NCBI GenBank assembly: GCA_030645915.1
Contig: JAUSNO010000030.1
Coordinates: forward strand, 62,001 to 126,000
DNA: 64,000 nucleotides
Reading direction: 5' to 3'
DNA from: Undibacterium sp.
Lineage (GTDB): Bacteria; Pseudomonadota; Gammaproteobacteria; Burkholderiales; Burkholderiaceae_D
Shown piece by piece: positions 9,047-19,092 of the stretch (positions are counted from its first letter, which is position 1; the number at the start of each line of letters is the position of its first letter). A program made the translations under genes and the position numbers. Under the pieces are notes generated by a model. That model was not told where the DNA came from and did no database searches. It saw only the letters and a program-made list of their open reading frames with translations.

Positions 9047-9490
9047 TTAACCGTCTATTTCGGCCCAGCAATTCGGCGTCTCGTACAAGGTGACTTTGGC
9101 CAGCGAAAGATGTCTTCCATAACGATCGTGGTAGACATCCTTCAGCATATCGAAAGCTATTTTGGCGAGATTCTCTACAGTCGGAACACGATCTATCACC
9201 ACTGTCTTATGATTTGGCATGCTTTCGAGGAAATCGCGAACCAGTGTATCTTTTTCATACACGATAAAAGCGTGATCCCACAAATCGACCAAGTATTGGT
9301 TGGCAAGCGCCTTGATGTCGCCAAAATCCATGATCATTCCATTATCGGATTCACCGTCTTTTTGAACGACATCACCGGTCAGGGTAATGAGCAAGGTATA
9401 ACGATGTCCATGCAGATTACGACATTGACTATTGTGATCTGGAATACGATGACCGGCATCGAATTCCACTTTTCTGGTGATGGTAAGCAT
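9047..9490 (-). CDS. queD: 6-carboxytetrahydropterin synthase
   Basis: A 147-residue PTPS/QueD-family enzyme. Zinc-binding His residues are visible in FDAGHRIPDH and NLHGHRYTL, with the catalytic Cys in SQCRNLHGHR, the arrangement of QueD. TLYETPNCWAEI holds the conserved pterin-binding Glu. It converts 7,8-dihydroneopterin triphosphate to 6-carboxytetrahydropterin, the second step from GTP to queuosine. It lies 20 nt downstream of queE, which acts next in the pathway. queC and the GTP cyclohydrolase gene are not in this window. Confidence 0.95.
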   Translation of the reverse strand: MLTITRKVEFDAGHRIPDHNSQCRNLHGHRYTLLITLTGDVVQKDGESDNGMIMDFGDIKALANQYLVDLWDHAFIVYEKDTLVRDFLESMPNHKTVVIDRVPTVENLAKIAFDMLKDVYHDRYGRHLSLAKVTLYETPNCWAEIDG

Positions 9491-9510
9491 GGGATAGCCT
9501 GATGTACAAA

Positions 9511-10146
9511 TTAGGGTATTTGAAGAAGTTTATGCGTTTGTACGCTCAGCTTCCACTTTGGATTTTCTTTACAATAAGCGATTGCAAAACGTATATTCTC
9601 ATCACGATTTGGTCCATCCATCGCTTGCACAAAATGGTGTTCAAAATCAAGCGAAGCATATTCACTCATGGGCTGACCCACTTGTGGAATCACCACCTTG
9701 ATTTCACTGCCTTTACGCACCACTAATGTGGAACCCATTTTGGGGCTGACGCAAATCCAGTCTATGCCATCAGGAACAGGTATGGTGCCATTGGTTTCTA
9801 TGGCGATTTCAAAACCGGCTGCATGCATTGCCAAGATCAGGGCTGCATCAAGTTGCAGCAACGGTTCTCCACCCGTAAAAACGACATACTTACTAGCTGG
9901 ATAAGATTTAGGCCACAAGTCGTTAATACTAGTCGCAAGCGCTTCTGCGCTCTTAAACTTTCCACCGCCGATTCCGTTAGTGCCAATAAAATCGGTATCG
10001 CAAAATTGACAGATAGCGCTTGTCCGGTCTTCCTCCCTGCCCGTCCATAGATTACAACCGGCAAAGCGACAAAATACTGCTGGTCGCCCCGCATGATTGC
10101 CCTCACCCTGAAGCGTATAAAATATTTCTTTGATGCTATATGTCAC
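9511..10146 (-). CDS. queE: 7-carboxy-7-deazaguanine synthase (radical SAM), GTG start
   Basis: A 211-residue radical SAM enzyme with the QueE-specific C-x14-C-x2-C cluster motif (Cys31, Cys46, Cys49), as in the gammaproteobacterial type, rather than the usual CX3CX2C. TLQGEGNHAGRPAVFCRFAGC and TGGEPLLQLD are family signatures. It rearranges 6-carboxytetrahydropterin to the 7-deazaguanine core. The start is GTG at 10146, supported by an AGGA ribosome-binding site. It lies 21 nt after guaA, whose product chemistry (GMP, then GTP) feeds this pathway. Confidence 0.95.
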   Translation of the reverse strand: MTYSIKEIFYTLQGEGNHAGRPAVFCRFAGCNLWTGREEDRTSAICQFCDTDFIGTNGIGGGKFKSAEALATSINDLWPKSYPASKYVVFTGGEPLLQLDAALILAMHAAGFEIAIETNGTIPVPDGIDWICVSPKMGSTLVVRKGSEIKVVIPQVGQPMSEYASLDFEHHFVQAMDGPNRDENIRFAIAYCKENPKWKLSVQTHKLLQIP

Positions 10147-10167
10147 GACTGCTTTTTCCTCACGCTT

Positions 10168-11763
10168 TTATTCCCACTCGATGGTCGCAGGTGGTTTGCC
10201 GGAAATATCATATACAACACGGTTAATGCCACGCACTTCATTGATGATACGGTTAGAGACTTTGCCGAGCAAATCATGCGGTAGATGAGCCCATTGCGCC
10301 GTCATGAAATCCAATGTTTGCACTGCACGCAAGGCAACCACGTATTCGTAAGTGCGGCCATCGCCCATCACACCTACAGATTTCACTGGCAAAAATACCG
10401 CAAAAGCCTGGCTGGTGGCATCGTACCAATTTAATTTGCCATCGCCTGCGGGAGAATCAACCAAAGTATTACGTAACTCTTCGATAAAAATGGCATCGGC
10501 ACGGCGTAGTAAATCGGCAAATTCTTTTTTCACTTCACCCAAAATGCGCACGCCCAAACCCGGTCCGGGGAAAGGATGACGATATACCATGCCATGTGGC
10601 AAGCCTAAAGCTACGCCTAATTTACGGACCTCGTCCTTGAACAGTTCGCGCAAAGGCTCTAACAATTTAAGATTCAAGGTATCTGGCAAGCCGCCGACAT
10701 TATGATGGCTCTTGATGGTATGGGTGCCCTTCTTGCCCTTGCCAGCACTCTCAATCACATCAGGATAAATTGTTCCTTGAGCCAACCATTTTGCATTACT
10801 CAATTTGGCGGATTCGACTTGAAAAACCTCGACAAATTCCCGACCAATGATCTTGCGTTTTGCTTCGGGATCAGTCACACCGACAAGATGTCCCATGAAC
10901 TGCTCTGTCGCATTAACATGAATCACTTTGACACCCAGATTTTTGGCGAACATGTCCATGACCATCTTGCCTTCATCCAGGCGCAACAGACCATGATCAA
11001 CGAAGACGCAAGTCAACTGATCGCCAATCGCACGATGAATTAATGCGGCTGCAACGCTACTGTCCACGCCACCGGAGAGGCCGAGAATTACCTCATCCGA
11101 ACCAACCTTCTCACGAATAGCGGCAACCGCTTCAGCGATGTAGTCAGGCATATTCCAGTCAGATTTACAACCGCAAATCTCATGCACAAATCGCCCGATG
11201 ATCGCTTCGCCCTGCAAGGTGTGCGTTACTTCAGGGTGAAATTGAACCGCATAGAAATGACGCTCTTCATCCGCCATCGCGGCGACAGGACAATTATCAG
11301 TCGATGCCATCAGTTTAAAACCGGGTGGCATTTCATTCACTTTGTCACCGTGGCTCATCCAGACCTTGAGCATGCCATGGCCTTCCGGTGTCACGAAATC
11401 ATTAATCCCATTGAGCAACGTTGTGTGACCACGGGCGCGTACTTCAGCATAACCAAACTCGCGTATTAAGCCAGTTTCCACCTTGCCACCAAGTTGTTGC
11501 GCCATGGTCTGCATACCATAACAAATACCGAGCACAGGCACACCCGCATCAAACACCGCCAGAGGCGCTCGCGGGGTATCTCCCTTTGTCGTACTGTTTG
11601 GACCACCTGACAAAATAATGCCAGCCGCACCATAGTTGCGGATGAATTCATCACTCACGTCATATGGAAACACTTCGGAAAACACACCCGCATCACGAAC
11701 ACGGCGTGCAATCAATTGAGTAACTTGGGAGCCAAAGTCAAGAATGAGTATTTTTGAGTGCAT
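10168..11763 (-). CDS. guaA: GMP synthase (glutamine-hydrolysing)
   Basis: 531 residues. The N-terminal class I glutamine amidotransferase has the nucleophile Cys in [15 protein letters not shown] and His-Glu in QFHPEVTHT. Next comes the ATP pyrophosphatase P-loop [17 protein letters not shown], then the C-terminal dimerisation domain ending PPATIEWE. It aminates XMP to GMP with glutamine and ATP. The gene follows the GGDEF-like gene by 3 nt and guaB further upstream, so guaB and guaA are separated only by that signalling-type gene. Length and motifs are intact. Confidence 0.98.
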   Translation of the reverse strand: MHSKILILDFGSQVTQLIARRVRDAGVFSEVFPYDVSDEFIRNYGAAGIILSGGPNSTTKGDTPRAPLAVFDAGVPVLGICYGMQTMAQQLGGKVETGLIREFGYAEVRARGHTTLLNGINDFVTPEGHGMLKVWMSHGDKVNEMPPGFKLMASTDNCPVAAMADEERHFYAVQFHPEVTHTLQGEAIIGRFVHEICGCKSDWNMPDYIAEAVAAIREKVGSDEVILGLSGGVDSSVAAALIHRAIGDQLTCVFVDHGLLRLDEGKMVMDMFAKNLGVKVIHVNATEQFMGHLVGVTDPEAKRKIIGREFVEVFQVESAKLSNAKWLAQGTIYPDVIESAGKGKKGTHTIKSHHNVGGLPDTLNLKLLEPLRELFKDEVRKLGVALGLPHGMVYRHPFPGPGLGVRILGEVKKEFADLLRRADAIFIEELRNTLVDSPAGDGKLNWYDATSQAFAVFLPVKSVGVMGDGRTYEYVVALRAVQTLDFMTAQWAHLPHDLLGKVSNRIINEVRGINRVVYDISGKPPATIEWE

Positions 11764-11766
11764 AAG

Positions 11767-12816
11767 TCAAATAGTAATGTCAGGTTGTTCCGGCATTGCC
11801 TGAACAACACGGTTGTTTCCCGCATTCCTTGCGGAAAGCAGGGCTTTTTCGGCATAAGCAATTAATGCTTCGGGTTCAGCATCAGGAAAAATATCCGTAG
11901 ATATAATTCCAGCACTAATTGTCAAATCTATTGATTTTTCATCTATCGTATCAGGATGGCTCATGATGGATAAACGGATTCTCTCTGCAACCGCTGTTGC
12001 AACCAGATGAGAGGCGCCTGGCAATACCATGAGAAATATGTCGCTACCAAATCGTCCTAAAGCATCAAATGGTCGGATGCACGAACGAATGCGACTTACT
12101 ATATTTACCAGCACCATATCGCTGGTAGCAATACCATGGAAGTCCCTAATTGCGGCAATTTGATCCAGACTCGCAAAAAGCAAAGAAATCGGTTTTCCAG
12201 CCTTACCACACCGCTCCATCTCAATACGCAGAGAGCGGATAATCGCGGGTTTGTTCCATGTTCCTAAGATTGGGTCAATTAAAGACTCTCTCTTCAGATT
12301 ACGATTTTGTTTTATCAATTCCAACTGCGTTTGCTGCATGGCACTCAAAATCAGCTCTCGCTCTACCATTACTGCTAAATCCGCTAAGAGCAATCGATGT
12401 TCGTCATCAAACTCATGCGGCTGATAATCAATGAGATTGAGACTGCCAACAATATTTCTCGCTGAATCCACAATCGGATGTGTGGCAAAAAATCGAATAT
12501 TGGGATCTCCTGAGACCATCCTATGCGGTACAAACTCAGAATCTAGGCGGGTGTCACAAATAACCCTAATCTCATCGGGAAACGATTGACTATCACAAAA
12601 AAGGGCCTCCAGAGCGATAACAGAGTTTTCACCACGATCGAATCTCGCAGATAGATTGCCAAAACTGACCAGACAATTTGCCACCCGAAATAGGTGAATG
12701 CCCAAACGCTCAATCCGGCTGATTCTGGTTTCATAATTTTCCGAAAGCGCACCCACAAAACCTGATCTAGCCATTAGCAATGCAGAATGATTTGAACGAT
12801 CTTGATATGTAGTCAT
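11767..12816 (-). CDS. GAF plus degenerate GGDEF-domain protein inside the gua operon
   Basis: 349 residues: an N-terminal GAF-like sensor (about 30-155; FATHPIVDSARNIVGSLNLID is typical of GAF), a short helix, then a GGDEF-fold domain (about 178-340). The signature loop reads GSDIF (257-261) instead of GGDEF. The usual metal-ligand Asp at the first position of DxD is Ser216 (ASLDQI), and the DxLTGLxNR motif is degraded to DPILGTWNK. By family knowledge this combination should abolish diguanylate cyclase activity, leaving a possible GTP-binding or sensory role. It lies 51 nt after guaB and 3 nt before guaA on the same strand, so cotranscription is very likely. No transmembrane segment is seen. 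Confidence 0.9.
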   Translation of the reverse strand: MTTYQDRSNHSALLMARSGFVGALSENYETRISRIERLGIHLFRVANCLVSFGNLSARFDRGENSVIALEALFCDSQSFPDEIRVICDTRLDSEFVPHRMVSGDPNIRFFATHPIVDSARNIVGSLNLIDYQPHEFDDEHRLLLADLAVMVERELILSAMQQTQLELIKQNRNLKRESLIDPILGTWNKPAIIRSLRIEMERCGKAGKPISLLFASLDQIAAIRDFHGIATSDMVLVNIVSRIRSCIRPFDALGRFGSDIFLMVLPGASHLVATAVAERIRLSIMSHPDTIDEKSIDLTISAGIISTDIFPDAEPEALIAYAEKALLSARNAGNNRVVQAMPEQPDITI

Positions 12817-12867
12817 GCCACGCTCCGCTTCAAATCTTCAACAACTTCTGCCTATCGAGAATCACAA

Positions 12868-14383
<1,516 letters not shown>

Positions 14384-14442
14384 CATCTGTGTAAAACTCC
14401 GAATAAAACAACTGTCAGTAGCGAGACTTTTCAAGGAATTTT

Positions 14443-14958
14443 ATGTCAAAGCACATATCAACAATTATCTCGATTGCAATATCAGGTTTCTTATTTTCGA
14501 CGTCCAGTTTTGCTCAGTACGTATGGCTTGACGAAAAAGGAACAAAACAATTCTCGGATTTACCCCCACCAATATCAACGCCAAAGAATCGGATACTAAA
14601 AACACCTTTTAAAACACCATCAGCTACGACGTCAAAGAATTCGATTGAAGAAGTGGCAAGCGGTGCAGTTTCGGAAAATGAAAAACTTCAAAAACCGGTA
14701 ACAACGGCAAGTAAAAATGAAGATTTCATGAAACGGAAATTGGAGCAAGAAGAAAAAGATAAAAAAGCTGCTACTGAAAAACAAGCTGCCGAAGCAAAAT
14801 CTAAGAACTGTGAGCGCATTCGTTCATATCAACAATCCCTTGCGTCTGGTATAAGAATTAGCAATACGGACAAAAATGGTGAGAGAAGTTTCATGACAGA
14901 CGCACAGCGGGCGCAAGAATTGGCGGATGCACAGCGTTCGCTAGGCGAATGTAAATAA
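14443..14958 (+). CDS. DUF4124-domain exported protein
   Basis: 171 residues with a signal peptide (about 1-24, ending SSFAQ) followed by YVWLDEKGTKQFSDLPPP, the DUF4124 pattern found at the start of many betaproteobacterial periplasmic proteins of unknown role. The middle is low-complexity Ser/Thr/Lys, then a charged helix rich in Lys/Glu/Ala (about 90-125), and a C-terminal segment with MTDAQRAQELADAQRSL. The start has an AAGGAATTTT ribosome-binding region. It is divergent from guaB and convergent with rnfH. No function can be given. Confidence 0.8.
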   Translation: MSKHISTIISIAISGFLFSTSSFAQYVWLDEKGTKQFSDLPPPISTPKNRILKTPFKTPSATTSKNSIEEVASGAVSENEKLQKPVTTASKNEDFMKRKLEQEEKDKKAATEKQAAEAKSKNCERIRSYQQSLASGIRISNTDKNGERSFMTDAQRAQELADAQRSLGECK

Positions 14959-14968
14959 ACAAAGTTCG

Positions 14969-15289
14969 TTACGTTTTTGTTTTTTTAACGGCTCGCCGTC
15001 TCCGTGCTTCCATCGGATCGGCATTGAGCGGTCGATATATTTCAACTCTGTCACCTTGATGCAGGATTGTATTGAGCGCTCTTATTTTCCCAAAAATACC
15101 CACCTTACATTCAACGATATCTATTTCATGACACTTATTTAATATTTGACTATACTCAATGGCGTCTTGAATGGTCGAATCTTGTTTTAAATTAATATCC
15201 AACATTATTATGTTTTGGCTTTTAGCATAACAAACGACAACATCAATCGTGTTTGTATGAGTAACATTAATTGAGTGAGAGTCAACCAT
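14969..15289 (-). CDS. rnfH: RnfH-family ubiquitin-like protein
   Basis: About 106 residues from the ATG at 15289 (MVDSHSINVTHTN). This start overlaps the ratA stop by 8 nt; a longer frame upstream lies wholly inside ratA and is rejected. DVVVCYAKSQNIIMLDINL and EIDIVECKVGIFGKI fit the beta-grasp RnfH (former UPF0125) fold, and VEIYRPLNADPMEARRRRA is its signature C-terminal segment. The family usually sits beside ratA and smpB, as here. Its biochemical role is unsettled despite the Rnf-derived name. Confidence 0.9.
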   Translation of the reverse strand: MVDSHSINVTHTNTIDVVVCYAKSQNIIMLDINLKQDSTIQDAIEYSQILNKCHEIDIVECKVGIFGKIRALNTILHQGDRVEIYRPLNADPMEARRRRAVKKTKT

Positions 15290-15713
15290 ATAATTTTTCA
15301 GCTCGGGCGCAAAAAGAGTCGACAAAACTATTGGCAATCTTACTGAAGACGGGACCAATCAGGTGCTCCAAAAGCTTACTTGAGAATTCATAATTTAAAT
15401 CAAACTCGATTTTGCATGCATCAGATCTCAGTTCAGAAAACTTCCAGCAACCCAATAATTGCCTGAATGGCCCATCGACCAAACTCATTTCCATTAAGTT
15501 TGGTGGAAAATTAGAATTTTTCGTGGTAAATCGTTGTTTAATACCGTGATAATTGATAGATAATGTCGCGGTCAAGTGTTGTTCATTTCTCTCGCCGACC
15601 TCTACACCTCCACACCAAGGCAAGAAGTCAGGGTAATCCTCAACTCTTTCAACTAGTGCAAACATTTGTTCGGCGCTATATGAAACAAAAACTGTTTTAT
15701 GTACGACTGCCAT
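15282..15713 (-). CDS. ratA: RatA/COQ10-family START-domain protein
   Basis: About 143 residues from the ATG at 15713 (MAVVHKTVFVSYSAEQMF); the longer frame adds a non-conserved hydrophobic leader. VEDYPDFLPWCGGVEV is the family signature of the polyketide-cyclase/START fold shared with mitochondrial Coq10. E. coli RatA was described as blocking 70S ribosome association, but homologues bind ubiquinone-like lipids, so the toxin label is doubtful. It is translationally coupled to rnfH and divergent from smpB, the common proteobacterial order. Confidence 0.9.
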   Translation of the reverse strand: MAVVHKTVFVSYSAEQMFALVERVEDYPDFLPWCGGVEVGERNEQHLTATLSINYHGIKQRFTTKNSNFPPNLMEMSLVDGPFRQLLGCWKFSELRSDACKIEFDLNYEFSSKLLEHLIGPVFSKIANSFVDSFCARAEKLYG

Positions 15714-15831
15714 CAATAAGAACCATTTGGTAAAATAAGATACCAAATTTTAACCGACTCACCTTGTTTCTCGTGCAAAAAGCAGATAAAGCTTTTTACA
15801 AAATCTGAAACTGAACAAAATTTAAAATTGC

Positions 15832-16281
15832 ATGAGTATTGCTGATAACAAAAAAGCTTTTCACGATTACTTTATCGAAGAACAATTCGAAGCAGGAATT
15901 GTATTGCAAGGGTGGGAAGTAAAATCCATACGAGCTGGACGGGTACAGCTAAAGGAAGCCTACGTCCTGGTGCGCAACGGTGAAATTGTGTTGTTTGGCG
16001 CACATATCGGTGCATTGCCAACTGCATCCACACATATTCATCCAGATTCGGTACGAACACGAAAACTGTTGCTGAACGCCTCAGAAATAAGCAAATTAAT
16101 TGCAAAAGTAGAAAGAGCTGGTTACACGATGGTCCCGTTGAACATGCATTACAGCAACGGGAGAATCAAAGTTCAAATAGGTCTTGCAAAAGGAAAGAAG
16201 CAACACGACAAGCGCGAGACAGAGAAAGAGCGTGATTGGGGTCGGGAGCAGCAGCAAATTATGAAACAAAATCGCCGCTAA
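15832..16281 (+). CDS. smpB: SsrA-binding protein
   Basis: 149 residues with the OB-fold core: [21 protein letters not shown] (split here across the conserved glycine), [17 protein letters not shown] and [19 protein letters not shown]. The basic C-terminal tail [16 protein letters not shown] inserts in the ribosome A-site path. It binds tmRNA to rescue stalled ribosomes. The tmRNA gene itself was not found in this window. The start is close to an AAAATTTAAAATTGC region without a strong ribosome-binding site. Confidence 0.97.
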   Translation: MSIADNKKAFHDYFIEEQFEAGIVLQGWEVKSIRAGRVQLKEAYVLVRNGEIVLFGAHIGALPTASTHIHPDSVRTRKLLLNASEISKLIAKVERAGYTMVPLNMHYSNGRIKVQIGLAKGKKQHDKRETEKERDWGREQQQIMKQNRR

Positions 16282-16311
16282 ACATAAGACAAGGCAATAA
16301 CTTATTATTGC

Positions 16312-16674
16312 TTACTTAGGTGGGACATATAGATCATTGCCAACATCGTGAATTTGTCGACGTAACGCGCGTCGTTCATCGGGGGTCATACGATTTTTCT
16401 TTAACGGAGCATTTGAATTTTCAGGGCTTTGCTTAATCGACTCATTATTTACTGCTTGGTCAACAAATCGAGCTCGTTTTTCGTTGTTACGACCAGTCGC
16501 TTTAATCGTTTGCCTCTCACGCACCAACTCCTTGCGTGAAACTTCGCCTCCGTCTATATTATTTTTTCCGAAACTCAACAAACCGCCTCCGAAGCGACCA
16601 GAGTCCGCAGAAGCAAAATCTCCTTGCAGGGACAACGTTAAAAGAACAAGAAATTTAATATACGCTTTATTCAT
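16312..16674 (-). CDS. Small exported protein of unknown function
   Basis: 120 residues with a cleavable-looking signal peptide (about 1-23, ending FASAD), a Gly/Phe-rich patch SGRFGGGLLSFGKNN and a hydrophilic, Arg/Lys/Asn-rich remainder. The C-terminal TPDERRALRRQIHDVG segment resembles a motif recurring at the ends of small betaproteobacterial exported proteins. It is convergent with smpB. A 7-bp hairpin without T-run lies at 16294-16311, between the two stops. Function unknown. Confidence 0.7.
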   Translation of the reverse strand: MNKAYIKFLVLLTLSLQGDFASADSGRFGGGLLSFGKNNIDGGEVSRKELVRERQTIKATGRNNEKRARFVDQAVNNESIKQSPENSNAPLKKNRMTPDERRALRRQIHDVGNDLYVPPK

Positions 16675-16927
16675 TCAATAATCCGCGACAAGGCGAAATG
16701 CTCATTTTGACTCAATAGATTGCAAAAAATAGATGTTAACGAGTGAAAAACACTAGTCATTCCTCAGATTATATATTTTATGCTTAAATCAAACTCGAAG
16801 CATTGTTATAGTTAGTGTATGTCCGCCTATTGCAAAAAAATAATCGCGATCCGTAAAGTATGTAACAGTTTGTAATGAGTTAAGTCAAAATGAACTTCAT
16901 TTTTATTTCTGCCATTAATATCTCTCT

Positions 16928-17689
16928 ATGAATAATGTAAATCAAACTCTAGATAACACCAACAACAATGGCCATAAAGCAAAAATTTTGGTGGTCGACG
17001 ATGATGTGCGTTTACGCGATCTGTTACGCCGCTACTTAACCGAGCAAGGTTTCAATGTGGTCAGTGCAGAAAATGCACAAGCGATGAATAAACTCTGGGT
17101 TCGAGAACGCTATGACATGCTTGTACTCGATTTGATGTTGCCGGGCGAAGATGGCTTGGCCATTTGTCGCCGCCTGCGCGGAGCAGGAGACCAGACCCCA
17201 ATTATTATGTTGACGGCAAAGGGTGAAGAAGTTGATCGCATTATCGGACTGGAAATGGGCGCAGACGATTACTTGCCAAAACCGTTCAGTCCGCGAGAAC
17301 TTGTTGCACGCATCAATGCTGTATTACGTCGTAAAGTTCCGGGTGAATTGCCAGGCGCACCTTCAGATGGACCGCAATCGTTTGAATTTGGTGAATTTGT
17401 GCTCGATCTTGCAACGCGTACTTTGAAAAAAAATGGCGAAAATATTAGTTTAACAACGGGTGAATTTTCTGTACTCAAAGTCTTCGCACGCCATGCAAGG
17501 CAACCACTGTCACGTGAAAAATTAATGGAGCTAGCGCGTGGTCGAGAATATGAAGTTTTTGACCGTAGTCTGGACGTACAAATTTCGCGCTTGCGCAAAT
17601 TGGTTGAACCCGACCCAACCAATCCACTGTATATACAAACTGTCTGGGGATTAGGATACGTCTTCATTCCAGACGGGCAATCGAGATAA
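16928..17689 (+). CDS. ompR: OmpR-family response regulator
   Basis: 253 residues. The receiver domain has the acidic pocket VVDDD (23-26), phosphoacceptor Asp68 in VLDLMLPG, Thr in MLTAKG and Lys in PKPF. The winged-helix output domain (about 150-245) has the OmpR-like RSLDVQISRLRKLVE recognition helix and the TVWGLGYVF wing. An unusual Asn-rich N-terminal tail of about 17 residues precedes the receiver; the ATG is the only one with room. Sixteen nt separate it from the sensor kinase gene, so the two form an operon. Similarity to E. coli OmpR is high, but the regulon here is unknown. Confidence 0.92.
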   Translation: MNNVNQTLDNTNNNGHKAKILVVDDDVRLRDLLRRYLTEQGFNVVSAENAQAMNKLWVRERYDMLVLDLMLPGEDGLAICRRLRGAGDQTPIIMLTAKGEEVDRIIGLEMGADDYLPKPFSPRELVARINAVLRRKVPGELPGAPSDGPQSFEFGEFVLDLATRTLKKNGENISLTTGEFSVLKVFARHARQPLSREKLMELARGREYEVFDRSLDVQISRLRKLVEPDPTNPLYIQTVWGLGYVFIPDGQSR

Positions 17690-17704
17690 TCAACACACTT
17701 TCTG

Positions 17705-19048
17705 ATGCGCTCTTACGTCAATAGCCTGGACTGGCTCAAAAGCGGACTTTTTTGGCGTACATTTTTTTTTCTGGCGCTATTGGTCATGGCCAGTATGGTT
17801 GCTTGGTTTGGCAGCTTTAAAATTGTTGAACGTACACCAAAAGCGCAGCAACTTGCGGCACAAATCGTGTCCGTTGTTACCATCACCCGCGCAGCATTAA
17901 CCCATTCTGCCCCAGACAAACGTCGCGAACTGCTGTTTGACTTGGCAAGTAACGAAGGTATTCGCGTTTATCTTTTAGAAGATAGCGATAAAGTCGAGCT
18001 TCCCGAATCAACAGCCAGTTTTAGCGAGTTACAAACAGTGATCCAGAGTACTCTGGGCAAGGAAACACAATTTGCCGCCAAGGTCAACGATGTTGCTGGA
18101 TTCTGGATTAGCTTCAATATCGAGGACGATCAATATTGGCTGAGACTGGATCAAGATCGAGTGACCCCGGCAAACGGATGGCAATTTTTGGGTTGGGCTG
18201 CAATCTCGCTATTTTTGACTTTGGTTGGAGCCGTTTTTATCTCCAAGTTAATCAATGATCCATTATCGCGATTAAGTAATGCGGCTCGCATGCTCGCCAA
18301 AGGGAAGCAGCCATTGCCACTACCAGAAAAAGGTCCCAGTGAAATACGCGAAACGAATGCCAGCTTCAATCAAATGGTCGATGACCTCACCAGAATTGAA
18401 TCAGATCGCGCCGTGATTCTTGCAGGTATTTCACATGATTTGCGAACGCCATTGGCACGTATGCAACTCGAAGTGGAAATGGCAAATTTAACACACGATG
18501 CACGGCAAGGAATGCAATTTGATCTAGCTCAGATGGACGTCATTATTGGACAGTTTCTCGACTACGCAAAACCACTGGAGTCGGTCACCTTTGAAATCGT
18601 CAATGTTAGCGAATTACTCGAAGGCATTATTGACGAAAGTGCGCGTCTTCCGGACATAGTAATCCGTTCTGCGATTGCCAAAGATATTCAAATGTTAGGT
18701 AATCGAGTTGAGCTATACCGACTATTCAATAATCTCATCGAAAATGGCAAACGTTACGGAAGATCACCTGGCTCACAAACCGTGAAGATGGACATCCAGT
18801 GTCATTATAAGAACGAGGAAAAAAGACAAGGCGTCTTGATCAGTGTACGAGATTATGGTGTAGGCGTTCCACAAGAAGATATAACCCGCCTGCTTCGGCC
18901 ATTTACAAGAGTCGATATCTCGCGCAGCCAAGCCAATGGTTCTGGTCTCGGTTTAGCTATTGTCGACAGAATAGTAAAGCGACACGAAGGCCGGATTCGC
19001 ATCTCGAATCACGCTACTGGCGGTTTTTTAGTCGTAATCGCTTTTTAA
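17705..19048 (+). CDS. envZ: EnvZ-like sensor histidine kinase
   Basis: 447 residues: TM1 (about 17-38), a periplasmic domain of about 115 residues, TM2 (about 160-182), HAMP (about 183-235), dimerisation domain with the H-box GISHDLRTPLARM, and HATPase with N-box NLIENGKRYG, G1 DYGVGVP and G2 GSGLGLAIVDR. It should phosphorylate and dephosphorylate the OmpR-type partner. The periplasmic region has a short extra hydrophilic loop; no ligand is predicted. The stop codon lies inside an 11-bp tandem repeat, so repeat-length changes could alter the last residues. Confidence 0.92.
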   Translation: MRSYVNSLDWLKSGLFWRTFFFLALLVMASMVAWFGSFKIVERTPKAQQLAAQIVSVVTITRAALTHSAPDKRRELLFDLASNEGIRVYLLEDSDKVELPESTASFSELQTVIQSTLGKETQFAAKVNDVAGFWISFNIEDDQYWLRLDQDRVTPANGWQFLGWAAISLFLTLVGAVFISKLINDPLSRLSNAARMLAKGKQPLPLPEKGPSEIRETNASFNQMVDDLTRIESDRAVILAGISHDLRTPLARMQLEVEMANLTHDARQGMQFDLAQMDVIIGQFLDYAKPLESVTFEIVNVSELLEGIIDESARLPDIVIRSAIAKDIQMLGNRVELYRLFNNLIENGKRYGRSPGSQTVKMDIQCHYKNEEKRQGVLISVRDYGVGVPQEDITRLLRPFTRVDISRSQANGSGLGLAIVDRIVKRHEGRIRISNHATGGFLVVIAF

Positions 19049-19076
19049 TCGCTTTTTAATCGCTTTTTAATCGTTT
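19035..19076 (+). repeat. 11-bp tandem repeat overlapping the envZ-like stop codon
   Basis: Three exact copies of TAATCGCTTTT plus a partial fourth (TAATCG). The envZ-like TAA at 19046-19048 is the first three bases of the second copy. The 11-nt unit is not a multiple of three, so copy-number change shifts frame within the repeat, but each copy supplies a TAA. Confidence 0.9.
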
Positions 19077-19092
19077 GATAACATATCGTTAT

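Noticed and set aside
15282-15713. RatA with RnfH (RatB) as a type II toxin-antitoxin pair
   Set aside because: The name is historical. The fold is the COQ10/START family, the neighbour is a ubiquitin-like protein, and no antitoxin DNA-binding domain is present.
15832-16311. tmRNA (ssrA) next to smpB
   Set aside because: No tRNA-like ends or tag-coding segment were seen near smpB; the downstream hairpin at 16294 is only 7 bp.
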